DNA of 64,000 nt from Roseovarius nanhaiticus (GTDB lineage: Bacteria; Pseudomonadota; Alphaproteobacteria; Rhodobacterales; Rhodobacteraceae): contig NZ_FTNV01000001.1 in the NCBI RefSeq assembly GCF_900156535.1, positions 248,001-312,000 on the forward strand. Reading direction: 5' to 3'. This document shows positions 18,183-25,915 of this stretch, piece after piece; the first letter of the stretch is position 1; each line of letters opens with the position of its first letter. The position numbers were made by a program, and so were the translations under genes. Below the pieces are notes generated by a model that was given only the letters and a program-made list of their open reading frames with translations, ran no database searches and was not told the origin of the DNA.

Positions 18183-19673
18183 TCAGCCGGCGGCGAGGCG
18201 GGCAGGCGCCTTGGATGTCTGTTCCGCAAAACTCCGCAGGATCAGCATCCGCGCTCCACCGGGCAAAAGCTCTACCCGATAGGACAGGCTGTGGCCTGGG
18301 GCGATCTCGGCGGACTTGCGCAGCGGCACCTCCTGTTGCCGCAGTTTTATCTGCTTCTCGACCTCGGCCCAGACATCTGGCGCATGCAGCGCCTGCGAGC
18401 AGGCGCGCATCAGGTCGCCGATCGACATGTCGGCAAAAGAGGTATCCGGATCGACGCCCAGCAAGTCGATGGCTGCGTTGTTGCAAAAGGAGAGCACATT
18501 ATTCGGGCCGACGACCATGACCGCTTCGGGCAGGCTGTCGAGCGCCGCCTGCCGCAAGTCCAACTGCGAGCGAAAGCGTCGGGCCAGCATCACCTCGGCC
18601 GAGATATCCTCAAAGAGAAAGGCGACCGCGCCATCGGGGTGGGGACGGCCCGTAACCCGGTAGGTCACGTCATTGGGCAGCGACCATGTTTCCTGATAAA
18701 GCCCGCCCTCCGCCGCTCCGATGACCTCGTCGATCTGGGTGCGCCAAGATGCATAGCTGCGCGGCTCGGGCATGACGCGGCGATCACGCAGCTTGTCAAA
18801 AAAGGCCATCAACTGCGGTTGAGCACTGAGGAATTCCGCGCCGAGAGAGGTCAGATCGACCAGCGCCGGATTGAACAGCGCCAGCTTGCGGTTCTTGTCG
18901 AAAACAGCGAGGCCGATGGTCAGATAAGCGAAGGTCTTGGTCAGGGTCTGGACGAAATCGCGCTGCATCCGCTCGGCTGTGACGATCTTGGTAATGTCGG
19001 TGGCATGATGCAATGCGCCCCAAGAATGATGGGCGCTTGTTACTTCGTACCAACGCGGGCGCAGCGCACCCTCAGGAGTGATGGGCAGACGCAGGGCGCC
19101 GCCGCCCTTGGGCGGCTCCGCTGCATCGCAGAGTGCGGGATCAAACGCGGCCAGCGACGCGCTATTGCGCCAAAGGACGTTGCCAGCAGCATCGGTTTTC
19201 CAGATCGGTTGAGGCGCGTCGTCGAAAGCGCGCGTGACCTCATTCATTCGGACGGTCGCGATCAGCATTTCGTGCCGCTCGGCGGGGTGACCATGATCCG
19301 GATCGCTGAGGCTGACGCGCGTGCCGTAGGCAGTCCGCAAAAGCGTGACCCGCCCGCCGTCGTCCCTCTGCTTTGGGCGCAGATCGGTCTTGCCGCGCTC
19401 GGGCAGGTCCATGAGACTGTCGGGCAGATCCCCGAAACGCGGCGCCAGCCAGTCGCGCAGCTGGGCCCAACTCATTTGCGCGCCGGCGCCGGGCGGCATC
19501 GCGCCAGCGTCATGATCTGTCAGAATGTCACCGTCAAAAAGGAACACTGCCTCGCGGGGGCCCGGCGCTGCACCGGCCGGGGAACTGCGTTGGGTCGGCG
19601 AAATGCGCCCGATGATCCAAAGCAAGGCCAGAGAGATGGCCCCAGCGACCGCGCATAATTGCACCCACAGCAT
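18183..19673 (-). CDS. Membrane-anchored multi-PAS protein, no kinase domain
   Basis: A 496-residue protein with one N-terminal membrane helix (LCAVAGAISLALLWIIG, residues 6-22) and then several PAS-like segments. PAS-type cores are suggested around residues 150-175 (PIWKTDAAGNVLWRNSASL), 245-285 (TFAYLTIGLAVFDKNRKLAL) and 375-415 (LDSLPEAVMVVGPNNVLSFC). I find neither an H-box nor an ATPase N/G box, and no GGDEF or EAL motif, so it senses or scaffolds but does not obviously signal by itself. The last ~40 residues end in a small beta-rich tail. It is encoded 107 bases downstream of regB on the same strand; a link to redox sensing is an inference from position. GGAAGGG lies eight bases before the ATG. 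Confidence 0.8.
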   Translation of the reverse strand: MLWVQLCAVAGAISLALLWIIGRISPTQRSSPAGAAPGPREAVFLFDGDILTDHDAGAMPPGAGAQMSWAQLRDWLAPRFGDLPDSLMDLPERGKTDLRPKQRDDGGRVTLLRTAYGTRVSLSDPDHGHPAERHEMLIATVRMNEVTRAFDDAPQPIWKTDAAGNVLWRNSASLAAFDPALCDAAEPPKGGGALRLPITPEGALRPRWYEVTSAHHSWGALHHATDITKIVTAERMQRDFVQTLTKTFAYLTIGLAVFDKNRKLALFNPALVDLTSLGAEFLSAQPQLMAFFDKLRDRRVMPEPRSYASWRTQIDEVIGAAEGGLYQETWSLPNDVTYRVTGRPHPDGAVAFLFEDISAEVMLARRFRSQLDLRQAALDSLPEAVMVVGPNNVLSFCNNAAIDLLGVDPDTSFADMSIGDLMRACSQALHAPDVWAEVEKQIKLRQQEVPLRKSAEIAPGHSLSYRVELLPGGARMLILRSFAEQTSKAPARLAAG

Positions 19674-19780
19674 TTCAATGACCCTTCCGATCCTGTTCCG
19701 GGATCGAGACTGCGCCGAAGTAGGTTAATACCGCGTTAAGCTCCTTTGAGGCTCATCGAATGAGTGGAAAAAACCTTTTA

Positions 19781-21205
19781 TCAGGACGTTATGGGCTCGT
19801 TCGGGCCGATACCCTCGCTTGCTCCTCCAATCTCCAATGCCGACCTTGGCCAGATGACCTCGACCACTGCGCCGGTCCGCTCGTGCATCCCCGAATCGCC
19901 GCGAAAGCTGTCTGAGCCGTTGGCAAAGCTGAGATCCGCGCCCGACCGCTCCAGCAGGGTCTTGGCGATGAAAAGGCCAAGGCCCATCCCCTCATATCCC
20001 GGCCGCCGTCCGATTGATCCGATCCCGCGAGGGCGGCGCCGGATAAGCGGATCGCCGATGCGCCCGAGCAGATGAGCCGGAAACCCCGGTCCGTCATCCA
20101 TGATGCGCAAGGTGATCCGTCCGGGCGCCCAGCGGGTCTCGATCCAGACATTCGCATCTGCAAAATCCACGGCATTCTGGATCAGGTTGCGCAGGCCGTG
20201 GATCACTTCTGGGCGCCGCAGGATGACCGGAGGCCCACCGTGATCGCCGCCCAGTGCGCCATGGTCGAAAATCACTGTCTTGCCGCGATCCGCGTGCGGC
20301 TCGCTTGCCTCTTCGACGACGGCGGTAAAAGGCGCCCGGCGCAGATGCATGTCGTCTTTGCCGGCCCGCCCCATCGAGCGGAGAATATCGCGGCACCGGT
20401 CGGCCTGCTGACTGATCAAAAGCGCATCCTCGCGCATCTCGCTGCCCTCGGGCAGATCGTCGGCCAGTTCGGCACTGGTCAGCTTGATCGTGGCCAAAGG
20501 CGTGCCCAGCTCGTGCGCTGCGGCGGCAACAACGCCGCCCAGATCTGTCAGCTTCTGCTCGCGCGCGAGGGCCATCTGCGTTGCCTGAAGCGCGCCGGAC
20601 ATGGCGTGCATTTCCGTCACAATCCAGCGCGAGTAGACGCCCAGGAAAACGATGCCGATCACGATCGCCACCCATGTGCCGAATAAAAAGATCGCGGGCA
20701 TCTGCATGACGAAACCCGCCTCGCTGCGCAGATCGAGGTGAAACCGCGCGAGGGCAGTAACGATCACGATCGCCGTCAGCCCAAGAAACAGGGTCGAGCG
20801 CGAGGAGAGCGACGAGGCCGAGACGATCACCGGCCCGACGATCAGAACGGAAAAGGGGTTGTTCAGCCCACCGGTGAGATAGAGCAGTAGGCCCAGCTGC
20901 AGCAGATCAAAGAGGACAACCGCAAGGTTTTCGGCCTCACTGAGACGCTTGGTCGCAGGGAAGACCGTGGAGGCGACAAGATTGCTGACGATGCCGGCAC
21001 CGATCACCAAATAGCAAAGGCCCGTTTCGACCTCGATATTCATGAAGTGTTCGACGACTATCAGTGCTGAAATCTGGCCAACGATGGCCCACCACCTCAA
21101 CAAGATCAGCGTGCGCAGCCTGATCCAAGCGCCGCGGCCACTAGGAGCGACCGCGATGCTGGAGCCGATCTGCGATGAATCGCCCTCTTGTGTCCTGTAT
21201 TTCAT
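19781..21205 (-). CDS. regB: Redox sensor histidine kinase RegB/PrrB
   Basis: A 474-residue sensor kinase of the global RegBA (PrrBA, ActSR) redox system. Six hydrophobic segments occupy residues 30-195. The quinone-binding heptapeptide region is TGGLNNPFSVL (111-121). The H-box AAHELGTPLATIKL places the phospho-acceptor at His231. Cys271 in ADRCRDIL lies exactly 40 residues after it, the same spacing as the redox-active Cys265 and His225 of Rhodobacter capsulatus RegB. The ATPase domain shows the N-box region HGLRNLIQNAVDFA and G-boxes MDDGPGFP and GMGLGLFIAKTLLERSGADL. The ATG at 21205 (MKYRTQEG) is chosen because the frame upstream lies antisense to senC. It diverges from senC-regA, the classic arrangement. 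Confidence 0.95.
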   Translation of the reverse strand: MKYRTQEGDSSQIGSSIAVAPSGRGAWIRLRTLILLRWWAIVGQISALIVVEHFMNIEVETGLCYLVIGAGIVSNLVASTVFPATKRLSEAENLAVVLFDLLQLGLLLYLTGGLNNPFSVLIVGPVIVSASSLSSRSTLFLGLTAIVIVTALARFHLDLRSEAGFVMQMPAIFLFGTWVAIVIGIVFLGVYSRWIVTEMHAMSGALQATQMALAREQKLTDLGGVVAAAAHELGTPLATIKLTSAELADDLPEGSEMREDALLISQQADRCRDILRSMGRAGKDDMHLRRAPFTAVVEEASEPHADRGKTVIFDHGALGGDHGGPPVILRRPEVIHGLRNLIQNAVDFADANVWIETRWAPGRITLRIMDDGPGFPAHLLGRIGDPLIRRRPRGIGSIGRRPGYEGMGLGLFIAKTLLERSGADLSFANGSDSFRGDSGMHERTGAVVEVIWPRSALEIGGASEGIGPNEPITS

Positions 21206-21268
21206 GGGGTAGATGTGGCACAAACACATGCACTTGCCCAGCAGTTGCCCCATGCCAAGGATTTTCAA
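21206..21268. promoter_or_regulatory. regB / senC divergent promoter region
   Basis: Only 63 bases separate the start codons of regB and senC, so the promoters of both must overlap here or reach into the coding ends. No clear sigma-70 boxes or palindromic operator were seen. In Rhodobacter species RegA autoregulates this locus (established); I cannot point to a binding site. Confidence 0.35.
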
Positions 21269-21901
21269 ATGACGCGCATCTTCGCCATTGCCGCCGGTCT
21301 CGCCCTGGTCGCCGTTCTGGGAGGCATATACCTGATTACTGCAGGACGCGGCGGGGATGATGCCTTTGCGCAGTGCCGCAGCACCGCGGTGGCCGATGGC
21401 GGCGCAGATATCGGCGGAGACTTCACGCTGGTCGACGAGACGGGCAAGACCGTGACCAGCGCCGAAGTGATCGACCAGCCGTCCTTGATCTATTTCGGCT
21501 ACACGTTCTGCCCCGACGTTTGCCCGCTGGATGTGGCGCGCAATGCGGTCGCCACCGAAATCCTCGAAGAGCGCGGCATCATGGTGAAACCGATCTTCAT
21601 ATCGGTCGATCCGGCACGCGACACGCCGGAAGTGGTCGATGACTTCACCCACGCCATGCACCCCCGCATGCTGGGCCTTACAGGTTCGCCCGAGCAGATC
21701 CAGGCGGCCAGCCGCGCATACCGCACCTTCTACAAGGCGCATGAGCCGGCGGAGGGTGAGGAGGACTACTATCTCGTCGATCACTCAACCTTCACATATC
21801 TCACACTGCCCGATGAGGGATTCGTCGAATTCTTCCGCCGCGAGACGAGCGGAGAGGAAATGGCGGACAAGGTGCAGTGCTTTGTCGAGGCCAGTTCCTG
21901 A
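21269..21901 (+). CDS. senC: SCO1/SenC/PrrC copper chaperone
   Basis: A 210-residue SCO-family protein for copper delivery to the CuA site of cytochrome oxidase, with a thioredoxin fold facing the periplasm. The N-terminal helix IFAIAAGLALVAVLGGIYLIT (residues 4-24, no obvious cleavage) anchors it in the inner membrane. The copper-binding motif is CPDVC at residues 81-85 in IYFGYTFCPDVCPL, and the third ligand is the His in YLVDHSTFTYL near residue 170. The ATG at 21269 is used; an upstream frame from a TTG lies in the divergent promoter. It precedes regA by 102 bases on the same strand, as in Rhodobacter prrCA, and in those species influences redox signalling through RegB (established there). 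Confidence 0.94.
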   Translation: MTRIFAIAAGLALVAVLGGIYLITAGRGGDDAFAQCRSTAVADGGADIGGDFTLVDETGKTVTSAEVIDQPSLIYFGYTFCPDVCPLDVARNAVATEILEERGIMVKPIFISVDPARDTPEVVDDFTHAMHPRMLGLTGSPEQIQAASRAYRTFYKAHEPAEGEEDYYLVDHSTFTYLTLPDEGFVEFFRRETSGEEMADKVQCFVEASS

Positions 21902-22003
21902 AGCCGGCGGATGCCCCGGACGTAATTGCCCGAACGTCATTTGACCCAGACATGCGCGCGACCTACCTCTCCCAGTAGAATTCACTGGATTGGAGCGCGC
22001 CTG

Positions 22004-22555
22004 ATGGCCGAGACAGAGCTGAACCTGGGCGAGGATCCCTCGCTGCTGCTGGTTGACGACGACGAGGCGTTCGTACGCCGTCTGGCCAAGGCAATGGAAA
22101 AGCGCGGCTTTAACGTCGAGGTGGCGCTTTCGGTGGCTGAAGGCAAGGCAGCGGCCGAAGCGCGCCCCCCTGCTTATGCGGTCTGCGATCTGCGGCTGGA
22201 GGATGGCAACGGGCTGGACGTGGTCGAGGTCATTCGCGACAAGCGGCCGGAGAGCCGGGTTGTCGTTCTTACTGGATACGGCGCCATTGCGACCGCTGTC
22301 GCGGCGGTCAAGATCGGTGCGACGGACTATCTGTCGAAACCCGCCGACGCGAATGACATCACCAACGCGCTGATGGCGACCGGGGACGACATGCCGCCTC
22401 CCCCAGAAAATCCGATGAGCGCGGACCGTGTGCGCTGGGAGCATATCCAGCGCGTGTTTGAGCTATGTGATCGCAACGTGTCCGAAACGGCCCGGCGCCT
22501 GAATATGCACCGCCGGACGCTTCAGCGGATCTTGGCGAAACGCTCGCCCAGATAA
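22004..22555 (+). CDS. regA: Redox response regulator RegA/PrrA (ActR family)
   Basis: A 183-residue response regulator, partner of RegB, that controls respiration, photosynthesis, carbon and nitrogen genes in related bacteria. The receiver domain has the acidic pair LLLVDDDEAFVRR (residues 14-26), the phospho-acceptor Asp62 in AVCDLRLEDGNG, the switch Thr in VVLTGYGAIATA and the Lys in DYLSKPAD. A Pro-rich linker (PPPPENPMS) follows. The C-terminal Fis-type helix-turn-helix ends in SETARRLNMHRRTLQRILAK, nearly invariant in RegA proteins. The ATG at 22004 is chosen for the family length of about 184. A hairpin and a U-rich terminator follow the gene. Confidence 0.96.
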   Translation: MAETELNLGEDPSLLLVDDDEAFVRRLAKAMEKRGFNVEVALSVAEGKAAAEARPPAYAVCDLRLEDGNGLDVVEVIRDKRPESRVVVLTGYGAIATAVAAVKIGATDYLSKPADANDITNALMATGDDMPPPPENPMSADRVRWEHIQRVFELCDRNVSETARRLNMHRRTLQRILAKRSPR

Positions 22556-22560
22556 GTGAA

Positions 22561-22581
22561 CGCCGGCGATGCTTGCCGGCG
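22561..22581. other. Inverted repeat between regA and argG
   Basis: CGCCGGC-(7 bases)-GCCGGCG forms a perfect 7-bp stem five bases after the regA stop. It lacks a T run on the plus strand. On the minus strand it could help end the argG transcript. Confidence 0.45.
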
Positions 22582-22587
22582 TCCAAA

Positions 22588-22609
22588 TGAGTATTTTTGC
22601 CAAGATGAA
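22588..22609 (+). repeat. 22-base intergenic repeat, copy 1
   Basis: The 22 bases TGAGTATTTTTG/CCAAGATGAA occur here and again, identically, at 54249-54270. Both copies lie in the spacer of convergent genes, on the plus strand. A degenerate relative beginning TGAGTATTTGGAG is at 32283. Conserved sequence outside genes at this length suggests a dispersed intergenic element rather than chance. Confidence 0.7.
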
Positions 22610-22629
22610 GGGGCGGGCTGGCCCCTTTT
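22608..22629 (+). terminator. Rho-independent terminator of regA
   Basis: AAGGGGC-(GGGCTG)-GCCCCTTTT on the plus strand, 52 bases past the regA stop and just before the argG stop on the other strand. A 7-bp GC-rich stem and four T. It works as written only for the plus strand. Confidence 0.7.
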
Positions 22630-22635
22630 ACACCT

Positions 22636-23862
22636 TTAGCTCTTGAGGCGGCGTTTGCGCGCGGCCAAGAGCTTGAGGCGGAGCGCGTTGAGCTGGATGA
22701 AGCCTGCAGCATCCTTTTGATCATAGGCGCCCGCGTCATCCTCGAACGTCACATGCGCCTCGGAATAGAGCGAATGATCCGACCAGCGGCCAACACAGGT
22801 GGCGGCGCCTTTGTAGAGCTTCAGCTTGACCGTGCCGGTGACGTGTTCCTGGCTCTTGTCGATAGCCGCTTGCAGCATCTCGCGCTCGGGCGAGAACCAG
22901 AATCCGTTATAGATCAGCTCGGCGTAGCGGGGCATCAGGCTGTCCTTGAGGTGGCCTGCCCCTGAATCGAGCGTGATCTGCTCGATCCCGCGATGTGCCT
23001 CCAAGAGGACGGTGCCGCCGGGCGTCTCGTAGATGCCGCGGGATTTCATGCCGACAAAGCGGTTTTCGACAAAATCGAGCCGACCAATACCGTGCTTGCC
23101 ACCCAGCTCGTTGAGGCGGGTGAGGATCGTCGCGGGGCTGAGGGCCTCGCCGTTGATCGACACGGCATCGCCGCGCTCGAAGCCGACTTCGATGAATTCG
23201 GGCTCGTTCGGGGCATCCTCCGGCGCAACGGTGCGCTGATAGACGTAATCGGGCGCCATCTCGGCGGGATCCTCCAGTACCTTGCCTTCGGACGAGGTGT
23301 GCAGGAGGTTGGCGTCGACGCTGAACGGTGCCTCGCCGCGCTTGTCCTTGGCGATGGGGATCTGGTTCTTTTCAGCGAAATCGAGCAGACGGGTGCGGCT
23401 GGTCAGATCCCACTCGCGCCAAGGCGCAATCACCTTGATGTCGGGGTCGAGCGCATAGGCCGCCAACTCGAACCTAACCTGATCGTTGCCTTTGCCGGTG
23501 GCGCCATGCGCAACCGCATCGGCGCCGGTCTCATGCGCGATCTCGACAAGGCGTTTGGAGATCAGCGGGCGGGCAATCGACGTGCCCAGCAGGTAGAGCC
23601 CCTCGTAAAGCGCATTGGCGCGGAACATCGGAAAGACGAAATCGCGCACGAATTCCTCGCGCACATCCTCGATATAGATGTTCTTGGGGTCGATCCCCAG
23701 CATCACGGCTTTTTCGCGGGCGGGCTCCAACTCTTCGCCCTGGCCCAGATCGGCGGTGAAGGTCACCACCTCGCAGCCGTACTCGGTCTGCAGCCATTTC
23801 AGGATGATCGAGGTGTCGAGGCCGCCGGAATAGGCCAGCACGACTTTCTTGGGCGCGGACAT
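22636..23862 (-). CDS. argG: Argininosuccinate synthase
   Basis: A 408-residue enzyme that joins citrulline and aspartate with ATP to argininosuccinate, step seven of arginine synthesis. The ATP-binding SGGLDTS loop is at residues 11-17 of [32 protein letters not shown] follows. [16 protein letters not shown] (about 115-130) is the family block for citrulline and nucleotide contacts, and SIGREGE-type equivalents are replaced by the usual alphaproteobacterial [14 protein letters not shown]. The ATG at 23862 (MSAPKKV) is used. ArgJ of the same pathway is separately encoded at 46.4 kb. Convergent with regA; diverges from ilvA across a 325-base spacer. Confidence 0.96.
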   Translation of the reverse strand: MSAPKKVVLAYSGGLDTSIILKWLQTEYGCEVVTFTADLGQGEELEPAREKAVMLGIDPKNIYIEDVREEFVRDFVFPMFRANALYEGLYLLGTSIARPLISKRLVEIAHETGADAVAHGATGKGNDQVRFELAAYALDPDIKVIAPWREWDLTSRTRLLDFAEKNQIPIAKDKRGEAPFSVDANLLHTSSEGKVLEDPAEMAPDYVYQRTVAPEDAPNEPEFIEVGFERGDAVSINGEALSPATILTRLNELGGKHGIGRLDFVENRFVGMKSRGIYETPGGTVLLEAHRGIEQITLDSGAGHLKDSLMPRYAELIYNGFWFSPEREMLQAAIDKSQEHVTGTVKLKLYKGAATCVGRWSDHSLYSEAHVTFEDDAGAYDQKDAAGFIQLNALRLKLLAARKRRLKS

Positions 23863-24187
23863 GTGCAATTTTCCTTTGTCAGGGTCGCGCAGGGGCTTAG
23901 CGGGTTTCGCAAGGGCAGGCAAGGTTGGTGGGACCTTGCTGACGCGGCAAGGTTGTCGCTCAATGTTCAGACGCTGACTTGTTGGGATGCAGATTGGAAT
24001 ATTTGAATATCTATGCGCATGCATTGCCTGGCTGCGACGGCCGACCACCCTGCTGTTCGGTCTTGTCACCGCCAGTATCCTGACGGCCAGTTACGGCCTC
24101 TACATCGACGACTGCGCGCGGTATTCGCATGCTGACGGACACGCGTCGCCCCTTGTGCGGCGGCCGCTCTTGCGGCAGGCAGGTGGC
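23863..24187. promoter_or_regulatory. 325-base argG / ilvA intergenic region
   Basis: This is the only gene-free stretch over 300 bases in the window. It must hold promoters for argG (minus) and ilvA (plus). CAAGGTTGG and CAAGGTTGTC recur within ~35 bases near 23920-23957, on either side of GGGACCTTGC, which makes an imperfect hairpin possible. An open frame from 23987 runs in phase into ilvA with a hydrophobic stretch, but has no family support. I see no T-box, leader peptide rich in branched-chain codons, or terminator. Confidence 0.5.
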
Positions 24188-25426
24188 ATGAGTGATTTTC
24201 AGCAAAATGCCCGCGCCGCAGAGGCGCTGATGCGCGAAGTGTTCGATGCAACGCCTCTGCAACGAAACGAGCATTTGTCCGAGCGCTACGAGGCCAACAT
24301 CCTGCTCAAGCGGGAGGATCTGACGCCGGTGCGATCCTACAAGCTGCGCGGAGCGTTCAACGCGATGCGCAAGGTATTGGCGCCGGGCGGCGATGCGCCT
24401 GTTTTCGTATGCGCCAGCGCGGGCAATCATGCGCAGGGCGTGGCCTTCATGTGCCGGCATTTCGGGGTCGAGGGTGTGATTTTCATGCCTGTCACGACGC
24501 CGCAGCAGAAGATTGGCAAAACACGCATCTTTGGCGGCGACAATGTGCGCATCGAGCTTACGGGCGATTACTTCGACGTTACACTCGCCGCTGCGCAGAA
24601 CTATTGCGCGCAGAATGGGGGCCATTTCCTGTCCCCTTTCGATGATGAGGACGTGATCGAGGGTCAGGCCTCGGTCATGGTCGAAATCGAACGTGATTTG
24701 GGCGGCATGCCAGATCATATCGTGATGCCTGTGGGGGGCGGGGGCCTGTCCTCCGGCGTGACCAGCTATGTCGCGGACCGCGCCGAGATCACGCTGGTCG
24801 AGCCGATGGGCGGTGCTAGTCTGAGGGCTGCGCTGATGTCCGGTACGCCTGTGCGGCTCGATCATGTGAACAACTTCGCCGATGGCGCGGCAGTGGCCCA
24901 GATCGGTGCGCGCACCTTTGCGCGGCTGGCCCACCTGGATCCGGGCCAAGTCGTTACCGTGGACGAGGACAGGCTTTGCACCACGATGATCGAGATGCTG
25001 AACATCGAGGGCATCGTGCTGGAGCCTGCCGGGGCGTTGGCGGTAGACGCGCTGAAGGACATGCGCAACCGGATCCGAGGCAAGACGGTGGTCTGCGTAA
25101 CCTCGGGCGGGAATTTCGATTTCGAGCGGTTGCCCGAGGTGAAGGAGCGCGCGCAACGTCATTCGGGCGTCAAGAAATACTTCATTTTGCGTCTGCCGCA
25201 GCGACCTGGCGCGCTCAAGGATTTTCTCAATCTTCTGGGGCCCGATGATGACATCGCGCGTTTCGAGTATCTCAAGAAGTCGGCGCGCAATTTTGGATCG
25301 GTCCTGATCGGGATCGAGACCAGTCGCGAAGAAAATTTTGCGCGGCTTTTGTCGGCGTTGAGCGAGGCAGGGTTTACCTATCGCGACATCACCGATGACC
25401 AGGTGTTGGCCGAGTTCCTGATCTGA
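24188..25426 (+). CDS. ilvA: Threonine ammonia-lyase (threonine dehydratase)
   Basis: A 412-residue PLP enzyme that converts threonine to 2-oxobutanoate and ammonia, the entry to isoleucine synthesis. The PLP Lys is in VRSYKLRGAFNAM near residue 55; CASAGNHAQGVAF is the phosphate-side Asn-His block and MPVGGGGLSSGV the Gly-rich PLP-phosphate loop. After the catalytic core (about residue 325) a single ACT-like domain follows (YFILRLPQRPGALKDFLNL). That is the shorter IlvA type; E. coli IlvA has two such segments. The ATG at 24188 (MSDFQQNARAAEALM) fits family starts. A longer in-frame start at 23987 is possible but unlikely. Convergent with the Hpt gene. Confidence 0.94.
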   Translation: MSDFQQNARAAEALMREVFDATPLQRNEHLSERYEANILLKREDLTPVRSYKLRGAFNAMRKVLAPGGDAPVFVCASAGNHAQGVAFMCRHFGVEGVIFMPVTTPQQKIGKTRIFGGDNVRIELTGDYFDVTLAAAQNYCAQNGGHFLSPFDDEDVIEGQASVMVEIERDLGGMPDHIVMPVGGGGLSSGVTSYVADRAEITLVEPMGGASLRAALMSGTPVRLDHVNNFADGAAVAQIGARTFARLAHLDPGQVVTVDEDRLCTTMIEMLNIEGIVLEPAGALAVDALKDMRNRIRGKTVVCVTSGGNFDFERLPEVKERAQRHSGVKKYFILRLPQRPGALKDFLNLLGPDDDIARFEYLKKSARNFGSVLIGIETSREENFARLLSALSEAGFTYRDITDDQVLAEFLI

Positions 25427-25443
25427 TCCTGCGCGGGGATGGC

Positions 25444-25773
25444 TCAGGGTGCGAGGCGGGGGAGGCCAGCTAGAAATGCGGCCTTGGACTTGGCAAAGCT
25501 GCCAATGATTGCGCGGACGTCCACGCCTTCGGCGCGGCCCGCGCCGGCGGCGGACTCTCCCGCCTGACAGAGCTTTGCGAACTCGTGAAATCCAAGGTTC
25601 AGCGCGCTGCCCTTCAGAAAATGCAGTTGTGCTTCAAGCGATTCGGTGGGCGCTTCGGGGCGTAGATCGCCGATCTCGCCTTCGACCTCTGTGAGGAACA
25701 GATCGACGACTTCGCTAAAATCCTCGGCGCCGATTTCATCCCGTAACTGCGAAACCTTGGCCCAGTCAATCAT
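25444..25773 (-). CDS. Stand-alone Hpt phosphotransfer protein
   Basis: A 109-residue helical protein with the histidine phosphotransfer motif: His51 in LHFLKGSALNLGFHEFA, matching 'H-x-L-K-G-S-x-x-x-x-G'. The rest fits a four-helix Hpt bundle (DFSEVVDLFLTEVEGEIGDL, then the His helix, then LCQAGESAAGAG). No kinase or receiver domain is attached, so it must exchange phosphate with other proteins. The obvious candidate is the REC-PP2C protein encoded divergently 142 bases away. The ATG at 25773 is chosen since the N-terminus then starts at the first bundle helix (MIDWAKVSQLRDE); the frame upstream lies in the shared promoter. Confidence 0.85.
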   Translation of the reverse strand: MIDWAKVSQLRDEIGAEDFSEVVDLFLTEVEGEIGDLRPEAPTESLEAQLHFLKGSALNLGFHEFAKLCQAGESAAGAGRAEGVDVRAIIGSFAKSKAAFLAGLPRLAP

Positions 25774-25915
25774 TGCGGCTCCTCTCATTCGGTCAATGTG
25801 GTCCAAAGCGATTAACCGGAGGTTACGAAGCGTGCAAATTGCCACCTGGACGTCATTCACCGGCTGTTAACGCGCCGTGCGTTAATGTGACGTCATTGGA
25901 GTACGGAAAAGCATT
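25774..25915. promoter_or_regulatory. Hpt / REC-PP2C divergent promoter with palindrome and direct repeats
   Basis: Three signals lie in these 142 bases. A perfect inverted repeat TTAACGC-GCCGT-GCGTTAA spans 25867-25885. The 9-mer GACGTCATT occurs twice in direct orientation, at 25849-25857 and 25889-25897, 40 bases apart, flanking the palindrome. ATTAACCGGAGGTTAC near 25811-25826 is a further partial inverted repeat. The arrangement suggests one or more operators shared by the two genes. No protein can be assigned to these sites. Confidence 0.55.

Noticed and set aside
22636..23862. Longer argG start at about 24069
   Set aside because: The extension has no family match and would cover most of the argG/ilvA promoter spacer. 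MSAPKKV is the usual start.
23987..24187. Upstream in-frame start for ilvA giving a membrane-like extension
   Set aside because: IlvA proteins start near MSDFQQNARAAEAL. The extension has no family counterpart, and no clear ribosome binding site precedes the earlier ATG.
25867..25885. CtrA-type TTAA-N7-TTAA site in the Hpt / REC-PP2C spacer
   Set aside because: The two TTAA blocks are separated by 11 bases, not 7, so it fits an inverted repeat rather than a CtrA box.
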